Assembly: GCF_016773205.1 (NCBI RefSeq)
Contig: NZ_JAETWB010000001.1
Span: forward strand, 682,001 to 746,000
Length of the DNA: 64,000 nucleotides
Direction of reading: 5' to 3'
Source: Belnapia arida
GTDB lineage: Bacteria; Pseudomonadota; Alphaproteobacteria; Acetobacterales; Acetobacteraceae
Below, piece after piece: positions 9,060-19,008 of this stretch. Numbering within the stretch: position 1 is the first letter of the stretch; the number at the start of each line of letters is the position of its first letter. A program made the translations under genes and the position numbers. Below the pieces are notes generated by a model, which was given only the letters and a program-made list of their open reading frames with translations, made no database searches and had not been told where the DNA came from.

Positions 9060-10655
9060 CTACCGTTTCAGGATGGAGCCCAGCACGCCGCGCAACACGG
9101 CCTGGCTGATCTGGCGGCCGACCGAGCTGCCGATGCTGCGGGCGGCGGATTTCGCCATGGATTCGGCGACGCCCTCGCGCTTGCCGCCGCGGCCGGTGAG
9201 GATGTCGCCGAGGATCTCGCCCATGCCGCCGCCCTGCTGCCGGGGCGGAATTTGCGGGATGCGGCTGTTGCGGGCGCGGGTGGGGGCCGGCAAGGGGGGC
9301 AGGGAGGTGGCGCCGCCCCAGGGGTTGCTGTCACGGGTCGGGGCAGGACCGCTGCGCCAGGGGCCGGCCGAGGCGGCGGCGGTGGCGCGGCCTTGCAGCC
9401 GCTCATAGGCGGAGTCCCGGTCGACCGCTTCGTCGTAGCGGCCGGCCAGCGGGCTCGCCCTCAGCACCGCGGCACGCTCCTCCGGGGTGATGGCGCCGAT
9501 GCGGCCGCGGGGGGGCAGGATGCGGGCCTGCTCCACCGGGCTCGGCGTGCCGTCCTCCCGGAGGGTGGAGACCAGGGCCTCGCCGACGCCGAGATGGGTG
9601 ATGGCGTCCTCGACGCGGAGCTTCGGGTTGGGGCGGAAGGTCTCGGCGGCGGCGCGGACGGCCTTCTGCTCGGCGGGGGTGAAGGCGCGGAGCGCGTGCT
9701 GCACGCGGTTGCCGAGCTGGCCGAGGACAGTGGCCGGCAGGTCGAGCGGGTTCTGCGTCACGAAGTAGATGCCCACCCCCTTGGAGCGGATCAGGCGGAC
9801 GACGGTCTCCACCTTCTCGATGAGGGCCTTCGGGGCGTCGCGGAAGAGGAGGTGGGCCTCGTCGAAGAAGAAGACGAGCTTGGGCTTCGGCAGGTCGCCG
9901 GCCTCGGGCAGCTCCTCGAAGAGTTCGGAGAGCAGCCAGAGCAGGAAGGTTGCGTAGAGGCGGGGGGAGGCGATCAGCTTGTCGGCGGCGAGGACGTTGA
10001 TGGCGCCGCGGCCGTCGGGGGTGAGGAGCATGAGGTCGGCGAGCGAGAGGGCGGGCTCGCCGAAGAACTGCTCGCCACCGGCCTGCTCCAGCATCAGCAG
10101 GCGGCGCTGGATGGTGCCGATCGTCGCCTTGCTGACATTGCCGTAGGTGGCGCCGAGCTCGCTGGCGCGCTCCGCCACATGTGTCAGGATGGCACGGAGG
10201 TCCTTGAAGTCGAGCAGCAGCAGGCCCTCGTCATCGGCCAGCTTGAAGGCGATGGTGAGCACGCCCTCCTGCGTCTCGTTCAGCTCCAGCATGCGGGCCA
10301 GCAGCAGGGGGCCCATCTCGGCGACGGTGGCGCGGAGGGGATGGCCCTGCTGGCCGAAGACGTCCCAGAGGATGGCGGGCGAGGGCTCGTAGGCGAAGTC
10401 GGCCTCGCCGAGGTCGTGGGCGCGCTGCTCCAGCTTCGGGTTGGGTCGGCCGGGCTGGGAGAGGCCGGCGAGGTCGCCCTTGATGTCGGCGCAGAAGACG
10501 GGGACGCCGGCGCGGGAGAAGCCTTCGGCGAGCGTCTGCAGGGTGACGGTCTTGCCAGTGCCCGTCGCGCCCGCGACCAGCCCGTGGCGGTTCGCGCGGG
10601 AGAGGAGGAGGGTGCAGGGGTGCTCGCCCCGGCCGATCAGGATGGTATCCGACAT
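9060..10655 (-). CDS. HerA/DUF853-type helicase-like ATPase
   Basis: A 531-residue P-loop ATPase of the DUF853 (HerA-like, FtsK-superfamily) group. Walker A GATGTGKT is at residues 29-36, and a Walker B with DEAH at 265-268 follows the hydrophobic LVFFF strand. The segment [12 protein letters not shown] matches the sensor region of these proteins. The C-terminal 130 residues are Gly/Pro/Arg-rich with a final hydrophobic stretch and look partly disordered. Family members are widespread in proteobacteria and are presumed to be DNA translocases, but their physiological role is not settled. No NurA nuclease gene is adjacent, which would be expected for a HerA recombination pair. Confidence 0.88.
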   Translation of the reverse strand: MSDTILIGRGEHPCTLLLSRANRHGLVAGATGTGKTVTLQTLAEGFSRAGVPVFCADIKGDLAGLSQPGRPNPKLEQRAHDLGEADFAYEPSPAILWDVFGQQGHPLRATVAEMGPLLLARMLELNETQEGVLTIAFKLADDEGLLLLDFKDLRAILTHVAERASELGATYGNVSKATIGTIQRRLLMLEQAGGEQFFGEPALSLADLMLLTPDGRGAINVLAADKLIASPRLYATFLLWLLSELFEELPEAGDLPKPKLVFFFDEAHLLFRDAPKALIEKVETVVRLIRSKGVGIYFVTQNPLDLPATVLGQLGNRVQHALRAFTPAEQKAVRAAAETFRPNPKLRVEDAITHLGVGEALVSTLREDGTPSPVEQARILPPRGRIGAITPEERAAVLRASPLAGRYDEAVDRDSAYERLQGRATAAASAGPWRSGPAPTRDSNPWGGATSLPPLPAPTRARNSRIPQIPPRQQGGGMGEILGDILTGRGGKREGVAESMAKSAARSIGSSVGRQISQAVLRGVLGSILKR

Positions 10656-10684
10656 GGCGGGGTTATAGGGCAGGCGGGCGGCGC

Positions 10685-10713
10685 TTGCATCCGGGGCGTG
10701 GCGCCGCTATACG
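10685..10713 (+). promoter_or_regulatory. Predicted sigma-70 promoter of rpmI-rplT
   Basis: TTGCAT at 10685-10690 and TATACG at 10708-10713 are separated by 17 bases, a good housekeeping match. The leader to rpmI would be about 85-90 nucleotides and contains a GCGCCC-TC-GGGCGC hairpin at 10766-10779. A near-perfect AAGGAGGT ribosome-binding site follows at 10796-10803. Confidence 0.6.
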
Positions 10714-10806
10714 CCGCCCCTCTCCGCGCGACGGGCTTGGTGGGCATGCCCGGCCGCGGCTTCGTGCGCCCTCGGGCGCGCATCCCGACCGGACAAGGAG
10801 GTCCAA

Positions 10807-11013
10807 ATGCCCAAGATGAAGACGAAGTCTTCTGTGAAGAAGCGCTTCAAGGTGACGGCCACGGGCAAGGTGCTCGCGGGCCCTGGCAAGAAGCGGCACA
10901 TGCTCCGCAACCGCTCCTCCAAGGTGAAGCGGCAGAACACCGGGACCCAGGTGCTGCGGCACCAGGACGGTCTGACGGTGTTGCAATGGGCGCCCTATGG
11001 GCTGGTCCGGTAA
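10807..11013 (+). CDS. rpmI: 50S ribosomal protein L35
   Basis: A 68-residue basic ribosomal protein. The opening [22 protein letters not shown] and the [17 protein letters not shown] core are diagnostic for L35. Translation starts 4 bases after a strong AAGGAGGT site. It is followed 13 bases later by rplT, the usual partner. The initiation factor gene infC, which often precedes this pair, is absent here: the upstream neighbour is the divergent DUF853 ATPase, and a promoter lies directly upstream. Confidence 0.98.
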   Translation: MPKMKTKSSVKKRFKVTATGKVLAGPGKKRHMLRNRSSKVKRQNTGTQVLRHQDGLTVLQWAPYGLVR

Positions 11014-11026
11014 GGGGGTCTGAGCC

Positions 11027-11407
11027 ATGGCACGCGTCAAGCGGGGCGTCACTGCGCACGCCCGTCACAAGAAGGTCCTCAAGCTCGCCAAGGGCTATGT
11101 CGGCCGGTCGTCCACGAATTTCCGTCCCGCGCTGGAGCGGGTCGAGAAGGCGCTGCAATACGCCTATCGCGACCGCCGCAACAAGAAGCGCGACTTCCGC
11201 GGCCTGTGGATCCAGCGGATCAACGCCGCCGTCCGGGAGCATGGGCTGACCTATTCCCAGTTCATCGCCGGCATCAAGGCGGCGGGGATCGACCTGGACC
11301 GCAAGGTCATGGCGGCGATCGCCTTCGACGATCCGACGAGCTTCGCGGCGCTGGTCGAGAAGGCCCGCGCTGCGCGTCCGGCCCCGGCGGCGACGCCGGC
11401 GGTCTGA
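11027..11407 (+). CDS. rplT: 50S ribosomal protein L20
   Basis: Early-assembly protein of the large subunit, 126 residues, binding 23S rRNA domains I and II. The [24 protein letters not shown] start and the [21 protein letters not shown] core are diagnostic. In several bacteria L20 represses its own operon by binding the leader RNA; the leader here has a hairpin but no recognised L20-leader fold could be confirmed by eye. A C-terminal tail of about 10 Ala/Pro-rich residues is an ordinary variable extension. Its message probably ends at the terminator that follows. Confidence 0.98.
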   Translation: MARVKRGVTAHARHKKVLKLAKGYVGRSSTNFRPALERVEKALQYAYRDRRNKKRDFRGLWIQRINAAVREHGLTYSQFIAGIKAAGIDLDRKVMAAIAFDDPTSFAALVEKARAARPAPAATPAV

Positions 11408-11436
11408 TTTCCTTCCCCTCGCGGGGATAGAGTTGC

Positions 11437-11472
11437 GCAAGGGGCCGCTCCCGGCAGGGTGCGGCCTTTTGC
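11437..11472 (+). terminator. Intrinsic terminator or attenuator between rplT and pheS
   Basis: GCAAGGGGCCGC (11437-11448) pairs with GCGGCCTTTTGC (11461-11472) over 12 positions, two of them G-U, around a 12-base loop. The T-run lies in the descending arm. It should end rplT transcripts at least partly, and could attenuate read-through into pheS, which begins only 19 bases later. Confidence 0.6.
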
Positions 11473-11490
11473 CTGTCCGGGACCTGATGC

Positions 11491-12573
11491 ATGAGCGATG
11501 ACCTCGACGCCCTCCGGGGCGAGACCGCCTCGGCCCTCGCCGCCGCCGCCGACCTCCGCGCCTGGGATGCCGTGCGGGTCGGCACGCTCGGCAAGAGCGG
11601 GAGGCTGACCGGGCTGCTGAAGGGGCTCGGCGGGGTGCCGGCCGAGGACCGGCGCGAGCGCGGGGCAGCGCTCAACCGGCTGAAGGCGGAGCTGGAGGCG
11701 GCGATCGAGGCGCGGCGCACCGCGCTGGAGGCGGCGGCGCTGGAGGCAAGGCTGGCCTCCGAGCGGATGGATGTGAGCCTGCCGCCGCGGGCGCATGCGC
11801 CGGGCGGGGCCGAGCTGGGCGGCATCCATCCGATCAGCCGGACCATCGAGGAGCTGACGGCGATCTTCGGCGCCATGGGGTTCCGGGTTGCCGAGGGGCC
11901 GGATATCGAGAGCGACTGGCTGAATTTCTCGGCGCTCAACATCCCGGACCATCATCCGGCGCGGCAGGACCACGACACCTTCTACCTGCCGGCGGGGGCG
12001 GATGGGCGGCGGCCGGTGCTGCGGACGCATACCTCGCCGGTGCAGGCGCGGACCATGCTGGGCCAGGAGCCGCCGATCCGCGTCATCGTGCCGGGGCGGA
12101 CCTGGCGGGCGGATCATGATGCGACGCACAGCCCGATGTTCCATCAGGTGGAGGGGCTGGTGATCGACCGGGGGATCACGCTCGGGCACCTGAAGGGCTG
12201 CCTGATCGATTTCCTGCGCGCCTTCTTCGGCATCGGCGATCTGCCGGTGCGGTTCCGGGCCTCCTACTTCCCCTTTACCGAGCCCTCGATGGAGGTGGAT
12301 ATCGGGTGGAACCGGAAGACCGGTGAACTCGGCAAGGGCGGCGACTGGCTGGAGATCCTGGGGAGCGGGATGGTGCATCCGCGGGTGCTGGCCAATTGTG
12401 GCATCGATGCGCGGGAGTGGCAGGGCTTCGCCTTCGGGATGGGGATCGAACGGATCACCATGCTGAAGCATGGCATGCCGGACCTCCGCCCCTTCTACGA
12501 GAGCGACCTGCGCTGGCTGCGGCACTACGCGGCTGACCCGCTCTCGCCCCCATCCCTCACAGAGGGCGTGTGA
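11491..12573 (+). CDS. pheS: Phenylalanyl-tRNA synthetase alpha subunit
   Basis: Catalytic subunit of the alpha2-beta2 class II synthetase that charges tRNA-Phe. The 360 residues include an N-terminal coiled-coil arm (about 1-90) with many Ala, Glu and Arg residues for tRNA binding. The class II motifs include HPISRTIEELTAIF, the DHDTFYLP and RTHTSPVQARTM segments, and the motif 3 GMGIERITML near the C terminus. No strong ribosome-binding site precedes the ATG, and the start follows a terminator-like hairpin closely, which may bear on its regulation. pheT follows 1 base after the stop. Confidence 0.97.
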   Translation: MSDDLDALRGETASALAAAADLRAWDAVRVGTLGKSGRLTGLLKGLGGVPAEDRRERGAALNRLKAELEAAIEARRTALEAAALEARLASERMDVSLPPRAHAPGGAELGGIHPISRTIEELTAIFGAMGFRVAEGPDIESDWLNFSALNIPDHHPARQDHDTFYLPAGADGRRPVLRTHTSPVQARTMLGQEPPIRVIVPGRTWRADHDATHSPMFHQVEGLVIDRGITLGHLKGCLIDFLRAFFGIGDLPVRFRASYFPFTEPSMEVDIGWNRKTGELGKGGDWLEILGSGMVHPRVLANCGIDAREWQGFAFGMGIERITMLKHGMPDLRPFYESDLRWLRHYAADPLSPPSLTEGV

Positions 12574-12574
12574 G

Positions 12575-15046
12575 ATGAAGTTCACCCTGTCCTGGCTGCG
12601 CGCGCATCTCGAGACCGAGGCGCCGCTGGCCGATATCCTGGCGACGCTCAACACCATCGGGCTCGAGGTCGAGGGGGTGGAGGATCGCGGGGCGGCGCTC
12701 GCCTCCTTCCGCATCGCGCATGTCGTCGAGGCGGAGCAGCATCCGAATGCCGACCGGCTGCGGGCGCTGAAGGTGGATGCGGGGGACGGCAAGCTGCTCT
12801 CCGTCGTCTGCGGCGCGCCGAATGCGCGGGCGGGGATGAAGGGTGTGGTCGCGCTGCCGGGGGCCTTCATCCCGGGCACGGGGATCACCTTGAAGAAGGG
12901 CGAGATCCGGGGCGTCGCCTCGGAAGCGATGATGCTCTCGGCGCGGGAGATGGGGCTCGGGGACGACCATTCGGGGATCGTCGACCTGCCGGAGGATGCG
13001 CCGCTCGGTGGGAGCTATGTGCGCTGGGCCGGCATGGACGACCCGATCATCGAGATCAGCGTCACGCCGAACCGGGGGGATGCGCTTTCGGTCCATGGCG
13101 TGGCGCGGGACCTGGCGGCGGCGGGGCTTGGGCGGCTGAAGCCGCTGGTGCCGGCGCGCGTCGCGGCGGCCTACCCGGCGCCGCTGCGCTGGGAGATCGC
13201 CGATCCGCGCGCCTGCCAGTGGGTGCTGGGGCGAGGAATCCGGGGCCTGCGGAACGGGCCCTCGCCCAAGTGGCTGCAGGATTGGCTGGTGGCGATCGGG
13301 CAGCGGCCGATCAATGCGCTGGTCGATGTGACGAACCTCTTCACCTACGGGCTCGGGCGGCCGCTGCATGTCTTCGACGTGGCGAAGGTCCGCGGCGGGA
13401 CGCTCACCTTGCGGATGGCGCGGGAGGGCGAGGAGCTCGCGGCGCTCAACGGCAAGAGCTATGCGCTGACGGCGGAGGATGGCGTCATCGCCGATGAGGC
13501 GGGGCCGGAATCGCTCGGCGGGATCATCGGCGGGGCGCATTCGGGCTGCGACGAGGGGACGACCGAGTGCTTCATCGAATGCGCGGTCTTCGACCCGGTG
13601 CGGATCGCGCTCTCCGGGCGGCGGCACGACATCCGCACGGATGCGCGGGCGCGGTTCGAGCGGGGCATCGACCAAGCGTTGCCGCCGGCGGCGCTAGACC
13701 TGGCGACGGCGCTGATGATTGAGCTCTGCGGCGGGGAGGCGAGCGAGGTCGCCCCGGCCGGGGCGGAGCCGGGCTGGCGGCGGAGCGCCTCGCTGCGCTT
13801 CGAGCGGCTGGCGGGGCTCGGCGGGGCGGAGGTCGCGCCGGATGAGGCGGTCGGCATCCTTGAGCGTTTGGGCTTCACCATCGAGGCGCGGGATGCGGAG
13901 CGGTTGACGGTCGCGGTGCCGTCCTGGCGCAACGATATCGCCGGGGCCGGTGGGCTGGATCAGGCGCCGGGGCTGGCACCGGAGCGCGCCCGCGCTGCGG
14001 CCGAGGGCTGCGCGGCGGTCGAGCCGGAGGCCGATCTCGTCGAGGAGGTGCTGCGCATCCGCGGGCTCGACCGGATCCCCCCGGTCTCGCTGCCGGTCGC
14101 GGGGATCGTGCCGCCGCCGGCGCTGAGCCCGAAGCAGGCGCGGGCGGTGCTGGCACGGCGGGTGCTGGCGGCGCGGGGGATGCTGGATTGCGTCGGCTTC
14201 GGCTTCCTCGAGGCGAAGGTCGCGGCGCTGTTCGGGGAAACGCCGGCGGCGCTGCGGCTGGAGAACCCGATCGCGGCCGATCTGGACCAGATGCGCCCGA
14301 CGCCGGTCGCCAGCTTGCTGCAGGCGGCGGCACGAAACGCGGCGCGGGGCTACCCGGATGCGGCGCTGGCGGAGCTGGGTGCGGCCTATCGCGACCCCTC
14401 GCCCGAGGGGCAGTTGCAGGTGGCAGCCGGTGTGCGGACGGGGCATACACCGCGGCACTGGGCGGAGGCCACGCGCGCCGTCGATGCCATGGATGCCAAG
14501 GGCGATGCGCTGGCGGTGCTGGCGGCGCTTGGGGTGCCGATGGCGGCCGTCAGCGTGACCACCGATGCGCCGGGCTTCTATCATCCGGGGCGGAGCGGGG
14601 TGCTGCGGCAGGGGCCGAAGACGGTGCTCGCCACCTTCGGGGAGGTGCATCCGCGCGTGGCCGCGGCGCTCGACCTGACGGGGCCGGCCGTCGCCTTCGA
14701 GGTGTTCCTTGATGCGGTGCCCGAGCCCAAGCGGCGGAAGAAGGGCGCGCCCGACCTGCCGGCCTTCCAGCCGGTGCGGCGGGACTTCGCCTTCCTCGTC
14801 GATGCCGGGGTTTCGGCCGAGGCGGTGCTGCGGGCGGCGCGGGGGGCGGACAAGGCGCTCATCGCCGAGGTGGTGCTTTTCGACCGCTATGCCGGGGAGA
14901 AGCTGCCGGAGGGGAAGGTGAGCCTCGCCATCCAGGCCGTGCTGCAGCCGCGCGAGGCGACGCTGACCGATGCCGGGATCGAGGCGGCGGCGGCAAAGAT
15001 CGTGGCGGCGGTGGGCAAGGCGACGGGGGCGGTGCTCCGCGGCTGA
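12575..15046 (+). CDS. pheT: Phenylalanyl-tRNA synthetase beta subunit
   Basis: Structural and editing subunit of PheRS, 823 residues. Domains in order are an N-terminal EMAP-like tRNA-binding domain (about 40-150), B3/B4 editing domain (about 210-400), B5, catalytic-like core, and the C-terminal ferredoxin-fold anticodon-binding domain ending at GKATGAVLRG. The ATG at 12575 starts the standard MKFTLSWLRAHLET and lies 1 base after pheS. Residues about 456-484 are an extra 29-residue Ala/Gly-rich segment inside the conserved PSWRNDI...EADLVEEVLR stretch, which is contiguous in the E. coli protein. The frame is intact through it, so the protein is probably functional. Confidence 0.97.
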   Translation: MKFTLSWLRAHLETEAPLADILATLNTIGLEVEGVEDRGAALASFRIAHVVEAEQHPNADRLRALKVDAGDGKLLSVVCGAPNARAGMKGVVALPGAFIPGTGITLKKGEIRGVASEAMMLSAREMGLGDDHSGIVDLPEDAPLGGSYVRWAGMDDPIIEISVTPNRGDALSVHGVARDLAAAGLGRLKPLVPARVAAAYPAPLRWEIADPRACQWVLGRGIRGLRNGPSPKWLQDWLVAIGQRPINALVDVTNLFTYGLGRPLHVFDVAKVRGGTLTLRMAREGEELAALNGKSYALTAEDGVIADEAGPESLGGIIGGAHSGCDEGTTECFIECAVFDPVRIALSGRRHDIRTDARARFERGIDQALPPAALDLATALMIELCGGEASEVAPAGAEPGWRRSASLRFERLAGLGGAEVAPDEAVGILERLGFTIEARDAERLTVAVPSWRNDIAGAGGLDQAPGLAPERARAAAEGCAAVEPEADLVEEVLRIRGLDRIPPVSLPVAGIVPPPALSPKQARAVLARRVLAARGMLDCVGFGFLEAKVAALFGETPAALRLENPIAADLDQMRPTPVASLLQAAARNAARGYPDAALAELGAAYRDPSPEGQLQVAAGVRTGHTPRHWAEATRAVDAMDAKGDALAVLAALGVPMAAVSVTTDAPGFYHPGRSGVLRQGPKTVLATFGEVHPRVAAALDLTGPAVAFEVFLDAVPEPKRRKKGAPDLPAFQPVRRDFAFLVDAGVSAEAVLRAARGADKALIAEVVLFDRYAGEKLPEGKVSLAIQAVLQPREATLTDAGIEAAAAKIVAAVGKATGAVLRG

Positions 15047-15071
15047 ACCCGGGGCCGGCCAATCCAGTGCT

Positions 15072-15099
15072 TTGACTTGGCCGGCTCCTGCCTTATCTG
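15072..15099 (+). promoter_or_regulatory. Predicted sigma-70 promoter of lepA
   Basis: TTGACT at 15072-15077 and TATCTG at 15094-15099 are 16 bases apart, giving a leader of about 40 nucleotides before the lepA ATG. It lies just after the pheT stop, so lepA need not depend on pheST transcription. Confidence 0.5.
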
Positions 15100-15144
15100 C
15101 AACTCCAAGAGGCCGGGCATCCGTGACCCAGCCGCCGGAATCCC

Positions 15145-16950
15145 ATGCCCGACACTCCGCTCGCCCGCATCCGCAACTTCTCCATCATCGCCCATATCGA
15201 CCACGGGAAATCGACGCTCGCCGACCGGCTGATCCAGTCGACCGGCACCGTGACCGCGCGGGAGATGAAGGAACAGCTTCTCGACAACATGGAGCTGGAA
15301 CGGGAGCGGGGCATCACCATCAAGGCGCAGACGGTGCGGCTGGCCTATCAGGCGAAGGATGGGGAAACCTACATCCTCAACCTGATGGACACACCCGGTC
15401 ATGTCGACTTCGCCTATGAGGTGAGCCGGAGCCTCGCCGCCTGCGAGGGCTCGCTGCTGGTGGTCGATGCCTCGCAGGGGGTGGAGGCGCAGACGCTCGC
15501 CAATGTCTACCAGGCGATCGACGCCAACCACGAGATCGTGCCGGTGCTGAACAAGATCGACCTGCCGGCGGCCGAGCCGGAGCGGGTGAAGCAGCAGATC
15601 GAGGACGTGATCGGCATCGACGCCTCGGACGCGGTCGAGATCAGCGCCAAGACGGGCCTCAACATCGAGGGCGTGCTGGAGGCGATCGTCACCCGCCTGC
15701 CGCCGCCCACCGGCGATGCCTCGAAGACGCTGACCGCGCTGCTGGTCGACAGCTGGTACGACGCCTATCTCGGCGTGGTCGTGCTGGTGCGGGTGAGGGA
15801 CGGGCACCTGCGGAAGGGCCAGCGCATCCGCATGATGTCGAACGGCGCGGTTCACACGGTGGAGCAGGTCGGCGTCTTCACGCCGAAGATGGTGGCGGCC
15901 GACAGCCTCGGGCCCGGCGAGATGGGCTACGTGACGGCGGCCATCAAGACGGTGGCCGACACCAATGTCGGCGATACCATCACCGATGACCGCAATCCGG
16001 CCGAGGAAGCGCTGCCCGGCTTCAAGCCGAGCATCCCGGTGGTGTGGTGCGGGCTCTACCCGGTGGATGCCGACGACTTCGAGAAGCTGCGCGAGAGCGT
16101 CGGCAAGCTGCGGCTGAACGACAGCAGCTTCCACTACGAGATGGAGACCAGCGCCGCGCTGGGCTTGGGCTATCGCTGCGGCTTCCTCGGCCTGCTGCAT
16201 CTGGAGATCGTGCAGGAGCGGCTGTCGCGCGAGTTCGACCTCGACCTGATCGCGACCGCACCCTCCGTCGTCTACAAGCTTCGCCGGACGAACGGTGTGA
16301 CGGAGGACCTGCACAATCCGGCCGACATGCCGGACCCCTCGCTCATCGAGGAGATCGAGGAGCCGTGGATCAAGGCGACCATCATGGTGCCGGACGAGTA
16401 TCTCGGCCCCGTGCTGACGCTCTGCAACGAGCGCCGCGGCCGGCAGGTGGAGCTGACCTATGTCGGCACCCGCGCCATGGCGGTCTACCGGCTGCCGCTG
16501 AACGAGGTGGTCTTCGACTTCTATGACCGGCTCAAGTCGCTCAGCCGCGGCTATGCCAGCTTCGACTACCAGGTCGACGGCTACGAGGCGGGCGACCTGG
16601 TGAAGATCTCCATCTTGGTGAATGCCGAGCCGGTTGATGCGCTGTCCTTCATGGCGCATCGCAGCCAGGCCGACCGGCGCGGCCGGCAGATCTGCGAGCG
16701 GCTGAAGGAGCTGATCCCGCGCCAGCTCTTCAAGATCCCGATCCAGGCGGCGATCGGCGGTCGGGTGATCGCGCGCGAGACCATCTCGGCGATGTCGAAG
16801 GACGTGACGGCCAAGTGCTACGGCGGCGACATCAGCCGCAAGCGGAAGCTCCTCGACAAGCAGAAGGAGGGCAAGAAGCGCATGCGGCAATTCGGCAAGG
16901 TCGAGATTCCGCAGAGCGCCTTCATCGCCGCGCTGAAAATGGATGCCTGA
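15145..16950 (+). CDS. lepA: Elongation factor 4 (back-translocase LepA)
   Basis: Ribosome-associated GTPase proposed to help stalled or assembling ribosomes. The 601 residues match the family. G1 is AHIDHGKST at 16-24, G3 is DTPGHVDF and G4 is NKID. The LepA-specific C-terminal domain contains the ending [23 protein letters not shown]. All motifs are intact. It stands as a single gene with its own likely promoter; the downstream Bug-receptor gene begins 142 bases later and is probably separate. Confidence 0.98.
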   Translation: MPDTPLARIRNFSIIAHIDHGKSTLADRLIQSTGTVTAREMKEQLLDNMELERERGITIKAQTVRLAYQAKDGETYILNLMDTPGHVDFAYEVSRSLAACEGSLLVVDASQGVEAQTLANVYQAIDANHEIVPVLNKIDLPAAEPERVKQQIEDVIGIDASDAVEISAKTGLNIEGVLEAIVTRLPPPTGDASKTLTALLVDSWYDAYLGVVVLVRVRDGHLRKGQRIRMMSNGAVHTVEQVGVFTPKMVAADSLGPGEMGYVTAAIKTVADTNVGDTITDDRNPAEEALPGFKPSIPVVWCGLYPVDADDFEKLRESVGKLRLNDSSFHYEMETSAALGLGYRCGFLGLLHLEIVQERLSREFDLDLIATAPSVVYKLRRTNGVTEDLHNPADMPDPSLIEEIEEPWIKATIMVPDEYLGPVLTLCNERRGRQVELTYVGTRAMAVYRLPLNEVVFDFYDRLKSLSRGYASFDYQVDGYEAGDLVKISILVNAEPVDALSFMAHRSQADRRGRQICERLKELIPRQLFKIPIQAAIGGRVIARETISAMSKDVTAKCYGGDISRKRKLLDKQKEGKKRMRQFGKVEIPQSAFIAALKMDA

Positions 16951-17092
16951 ACGGCGGTTCGCCGGTCGGACGGAACGCGAGACGGTTCCCTGAGTTGATG
17001 GACCTGAAGCCGGTTTCATGATCGTGGCTTGCATGATGAAGCCCTGTTCATCTAAGCGGCAAAATGAAACGACATCGTACTGGGAGATCTTG

Positions 17093-18067
17093 ATGAACCG
17101 CCTCGCCCGTCGCGCCCTGCTGGCGCTCTCGATGCTTGCCGCTGGTCCCGCCGTGGCGCAGCAATTCCCCAGCCGCACCCTCACCATCATCGTCCCCTTC
17201 GCCGCCGGCGGGCCGACGGACACCGTCTCCCGCCTTGTCGCCGAGACGATGGGGCGCGAACTTGGCCAGACGGTGGTGGTGGAGAATGCCGGCGGGGCGG
17301 GCGGCACCATCGGTTCGCAGCGCGTGGCCCAGGCGCGACCGGATGGCTATACGCTGCTGCTTCATCACATCGGCATGGCGACGACGCCTTCGCTCTACCG
17401 GCGGCTCGGCTATGACCCGGTGGGCGCCTTTGAGCCGGTCGGCCTCGTTACCGAGGTGCCGATGACGCTGGTCGCCAAGAAGGATTTCCCGGCGACGACG
17501 CTGCAGGAAGCGATCACGGTGATCCGGCGGGATCGGGAGAACCTGAACTACGCCAATGCCGGGATCGGGGCGGCGAGCCATCTCTGCGGGCTGCTGCTGA
17601 TGAAGGCGGTCGATGCGCCGATGACGACGGTGCCCTTCCGCGGCACCGGGCCGGCGATGCAGGAGATCCTGGCAGGCCGCATCGACCTCATGTGCGACCA
17701 GACGACCAACACCACCGAGCAGATCAATGCCGGTGCGCTGCGCGTCTTCTCGGTCACCACCGAGAGCCGCATCCCGGCGCTGCCGAATGTGCCGACCTCG
17801 GCCGAGGCGGGGCTGCCGGCCTTCCAGGTGAGCGTGTGGCACGGGCTCTATGCGCCGAAGGGCACGCCGGCGCCCGTGGTGCAGCGGCTGTCGCAGGCGC
17901 TGCAGGTGGCGCTGCGCGACGAGAAGCTGGTGGCGCGCTTCGCCGAGCTCGGCACCACGCCGGTCGCGCAGGAGCGGGCGACGCCGGAGGCGCACCGGGC
18001 CTTCTGGCAGGCGGATATCGCCAAGTGGCGGCCGATCATCCAGGCGGCGGGGCAGTACGCGGACTAA
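17093..18067 (+). CDS. Tripartite tricarboxylate transporter receptor (Bug family)
   Basis: Periplasmic solute-binding protein of 324 residues. A Sec signal peptide (MNRLARRALLALSMLAAGPAVAQ) is followed by the family's VPFAAGGPTDTVSR loop and the VVVENAGGAGGTIG motif, both of which line the ligand carboxylate site in known Bug proteins. The ATG at 17093 is chosen because the signal peptide begins there; in-frame sequence upstream lacks one. No TctA or TctB membrane genes are near, so the receptor must use a distant transporter or act in sensing. Its stop overlaps the convergent LysR gene by 3 bases. Confidence 0.93.
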   Translation: MNRLARRALLALSMLAAGPAVAQQFPSRTLTIIVPFAAGGPTDTVSRLVAETMGRELGQTVVVENAGGAGGTIGSQRVAQARPDGYTLLLHHIGMATTPSLYRRLGYDPVGAFEPVGLVTEVPMTLVAKKDFPATTLQEAITVIRRDRENLNYANAGIGAASHLCGLLLMKAVDAPMTTVPFRGTGPAMQEILAGRIDLMCDQTTNTTEQINAGALRVFSVTTESRIPALPNVPTSAEAGLPAFQVSVWHGLYAPKGTPAPVVQRLSQALQVALRDEKLVARFAELGTTPVAQERATPEAHRAFWQADIAKWRPIIQAAGQYAD

Positions 18068-18966
18068 CGTTCGTCCCGAAGGAAGGCCTGCATCCGGGGC
18101 AGCATGAAGTCCAGAAAGACGCGGACCCGCTGAGGCAGCAGCGGGCCGCCGAGGTGGAGGGCGTGAAGCTCCTCCTCGTCGCCGGCATCGGGGAAGAGCT
18201 CGACCAGCCGGCCCGCCGCCAGATCCTCGCGGACATGGAAATCGGCGAGGCGGGCGAGGCCGACGCCGGCGACCGCGAGGCGACGAACCGTCTCGCCATT
18301 GTTGGCGAGCACGGTGCCGGTCACCAGCCTGTCCTGGATGCGGCCGCCCTCGCGAATCGGCCAGACCGGGGCGCTGCGGCGGAAGTTGAAGGCGAGACAG
18401 TTGTGCGCGCCCAACTCGGCGAGGCTCCGCGGTGTGCCGTGGCGGGCGAGATAAGCGGGCGAGGCGACGATCTTCCGCCGCGCCACGCCGATGCGGCGGG
18501 CGACCAGGCTTGAATCGGGCAGCGGCCCGATGCGGATGGCGACATCGGTGCGGTCGAGGTAGAGGTCGACGATTTCGTCCGACAGCGAGAGGTCGACGAC
18601 GATCCGCGGATAGGCTTGCCAGAAGGCGGGCAGCAGCGGCTCGAGGGCGAGGGTGCCGAAGGTGACGGAGGCATTCACCCGAATCGTGCCTTCAGGCTGC
18701 CCGGCACCCTGCGCCAGTTCCCGCTCGAAGGCGTCGAGGTCGGCAAGCAACGCTCCGCCCCGCTCGTGCAGCAGGCGCCCTTCCTCGGTGAGCAGGAGGT
18801 GGCGGGTGGAGCGCTCGACCACCTTCACGCCGAGCCGAGCCTCCATCCGGGCGATCAGCTTGCTGACGGTGGAGGGCGTCATCAGCAGCTGGCGGGCGGC
18901 TTCGGAGAAGCTGCCGGTCTCCACCACGCGCAGGAAGACCTGCAGCTCGCCAATCCGGTTGTCCAT
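18064..18966 (-). CDS. LysR-family transcriptional regulator
   Basis: A 300-residue LysR regulator. The winged helix-turn-helix occupies about residues 1-60 (ELQVFLRVVETGSFSEAARQLLMTPSTVSKLIARME), and the effector-binding domain follows from about 90. The ATG at 18966 gives a standard LysR start; the frame remains open upstream without similarity. It diverges from an MFS exporter gene across a 136-base spacer holding an inverted repeat, so control of that exporter and of itself is the likely role. The effector is unknown. Confidence 0.93.
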   Translation of the reverse strand: MDNRIGELQVFLRVVETGSFSEAARQLLMTPSTVSKLIARMEARLGVKVVERSTRHLLLTEEGRLLHERGGALLADLDAFERELAQGAGQPEGTIRVNASVTFGTLALEPLLPAFWQAYPRIVVDLSLSDEIVDLYLDRTDVAIRIGPLPDSSLVARRIGVARRKIVASPAYLARHGTPRSLAELGAHNCLAFNFRRSAPVWPIREGGRIQDRLVTGTVLANNGETVRRLAVAGVGLARLADFHVREDLAAGRLVELFPDAGDEEELHALHLGGPLLPQRVRVFLDFMLPRMQAFLRDER

Positions 18967-19008
18967 ATGGCCATGCCTATGCGTTGAGGTGCCGATGATG
19001 CGGCATTT

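Noticed and set aside
9040-9075. tRNA-like GGTTCCAACCC motif near the dapF start
   Set aside because: No acceptor or anticodon stem can be formed around it and the purine at the T-loop position is replaced by C.
7080-11249. Very long plus-strand open frame opposite mtaB, dapF and the DUF853 ATPase
   Set aside because: It is an antisense frame of high-GC coding sequence on the other strand and contains unrelated, low-complexity residues with no domain.
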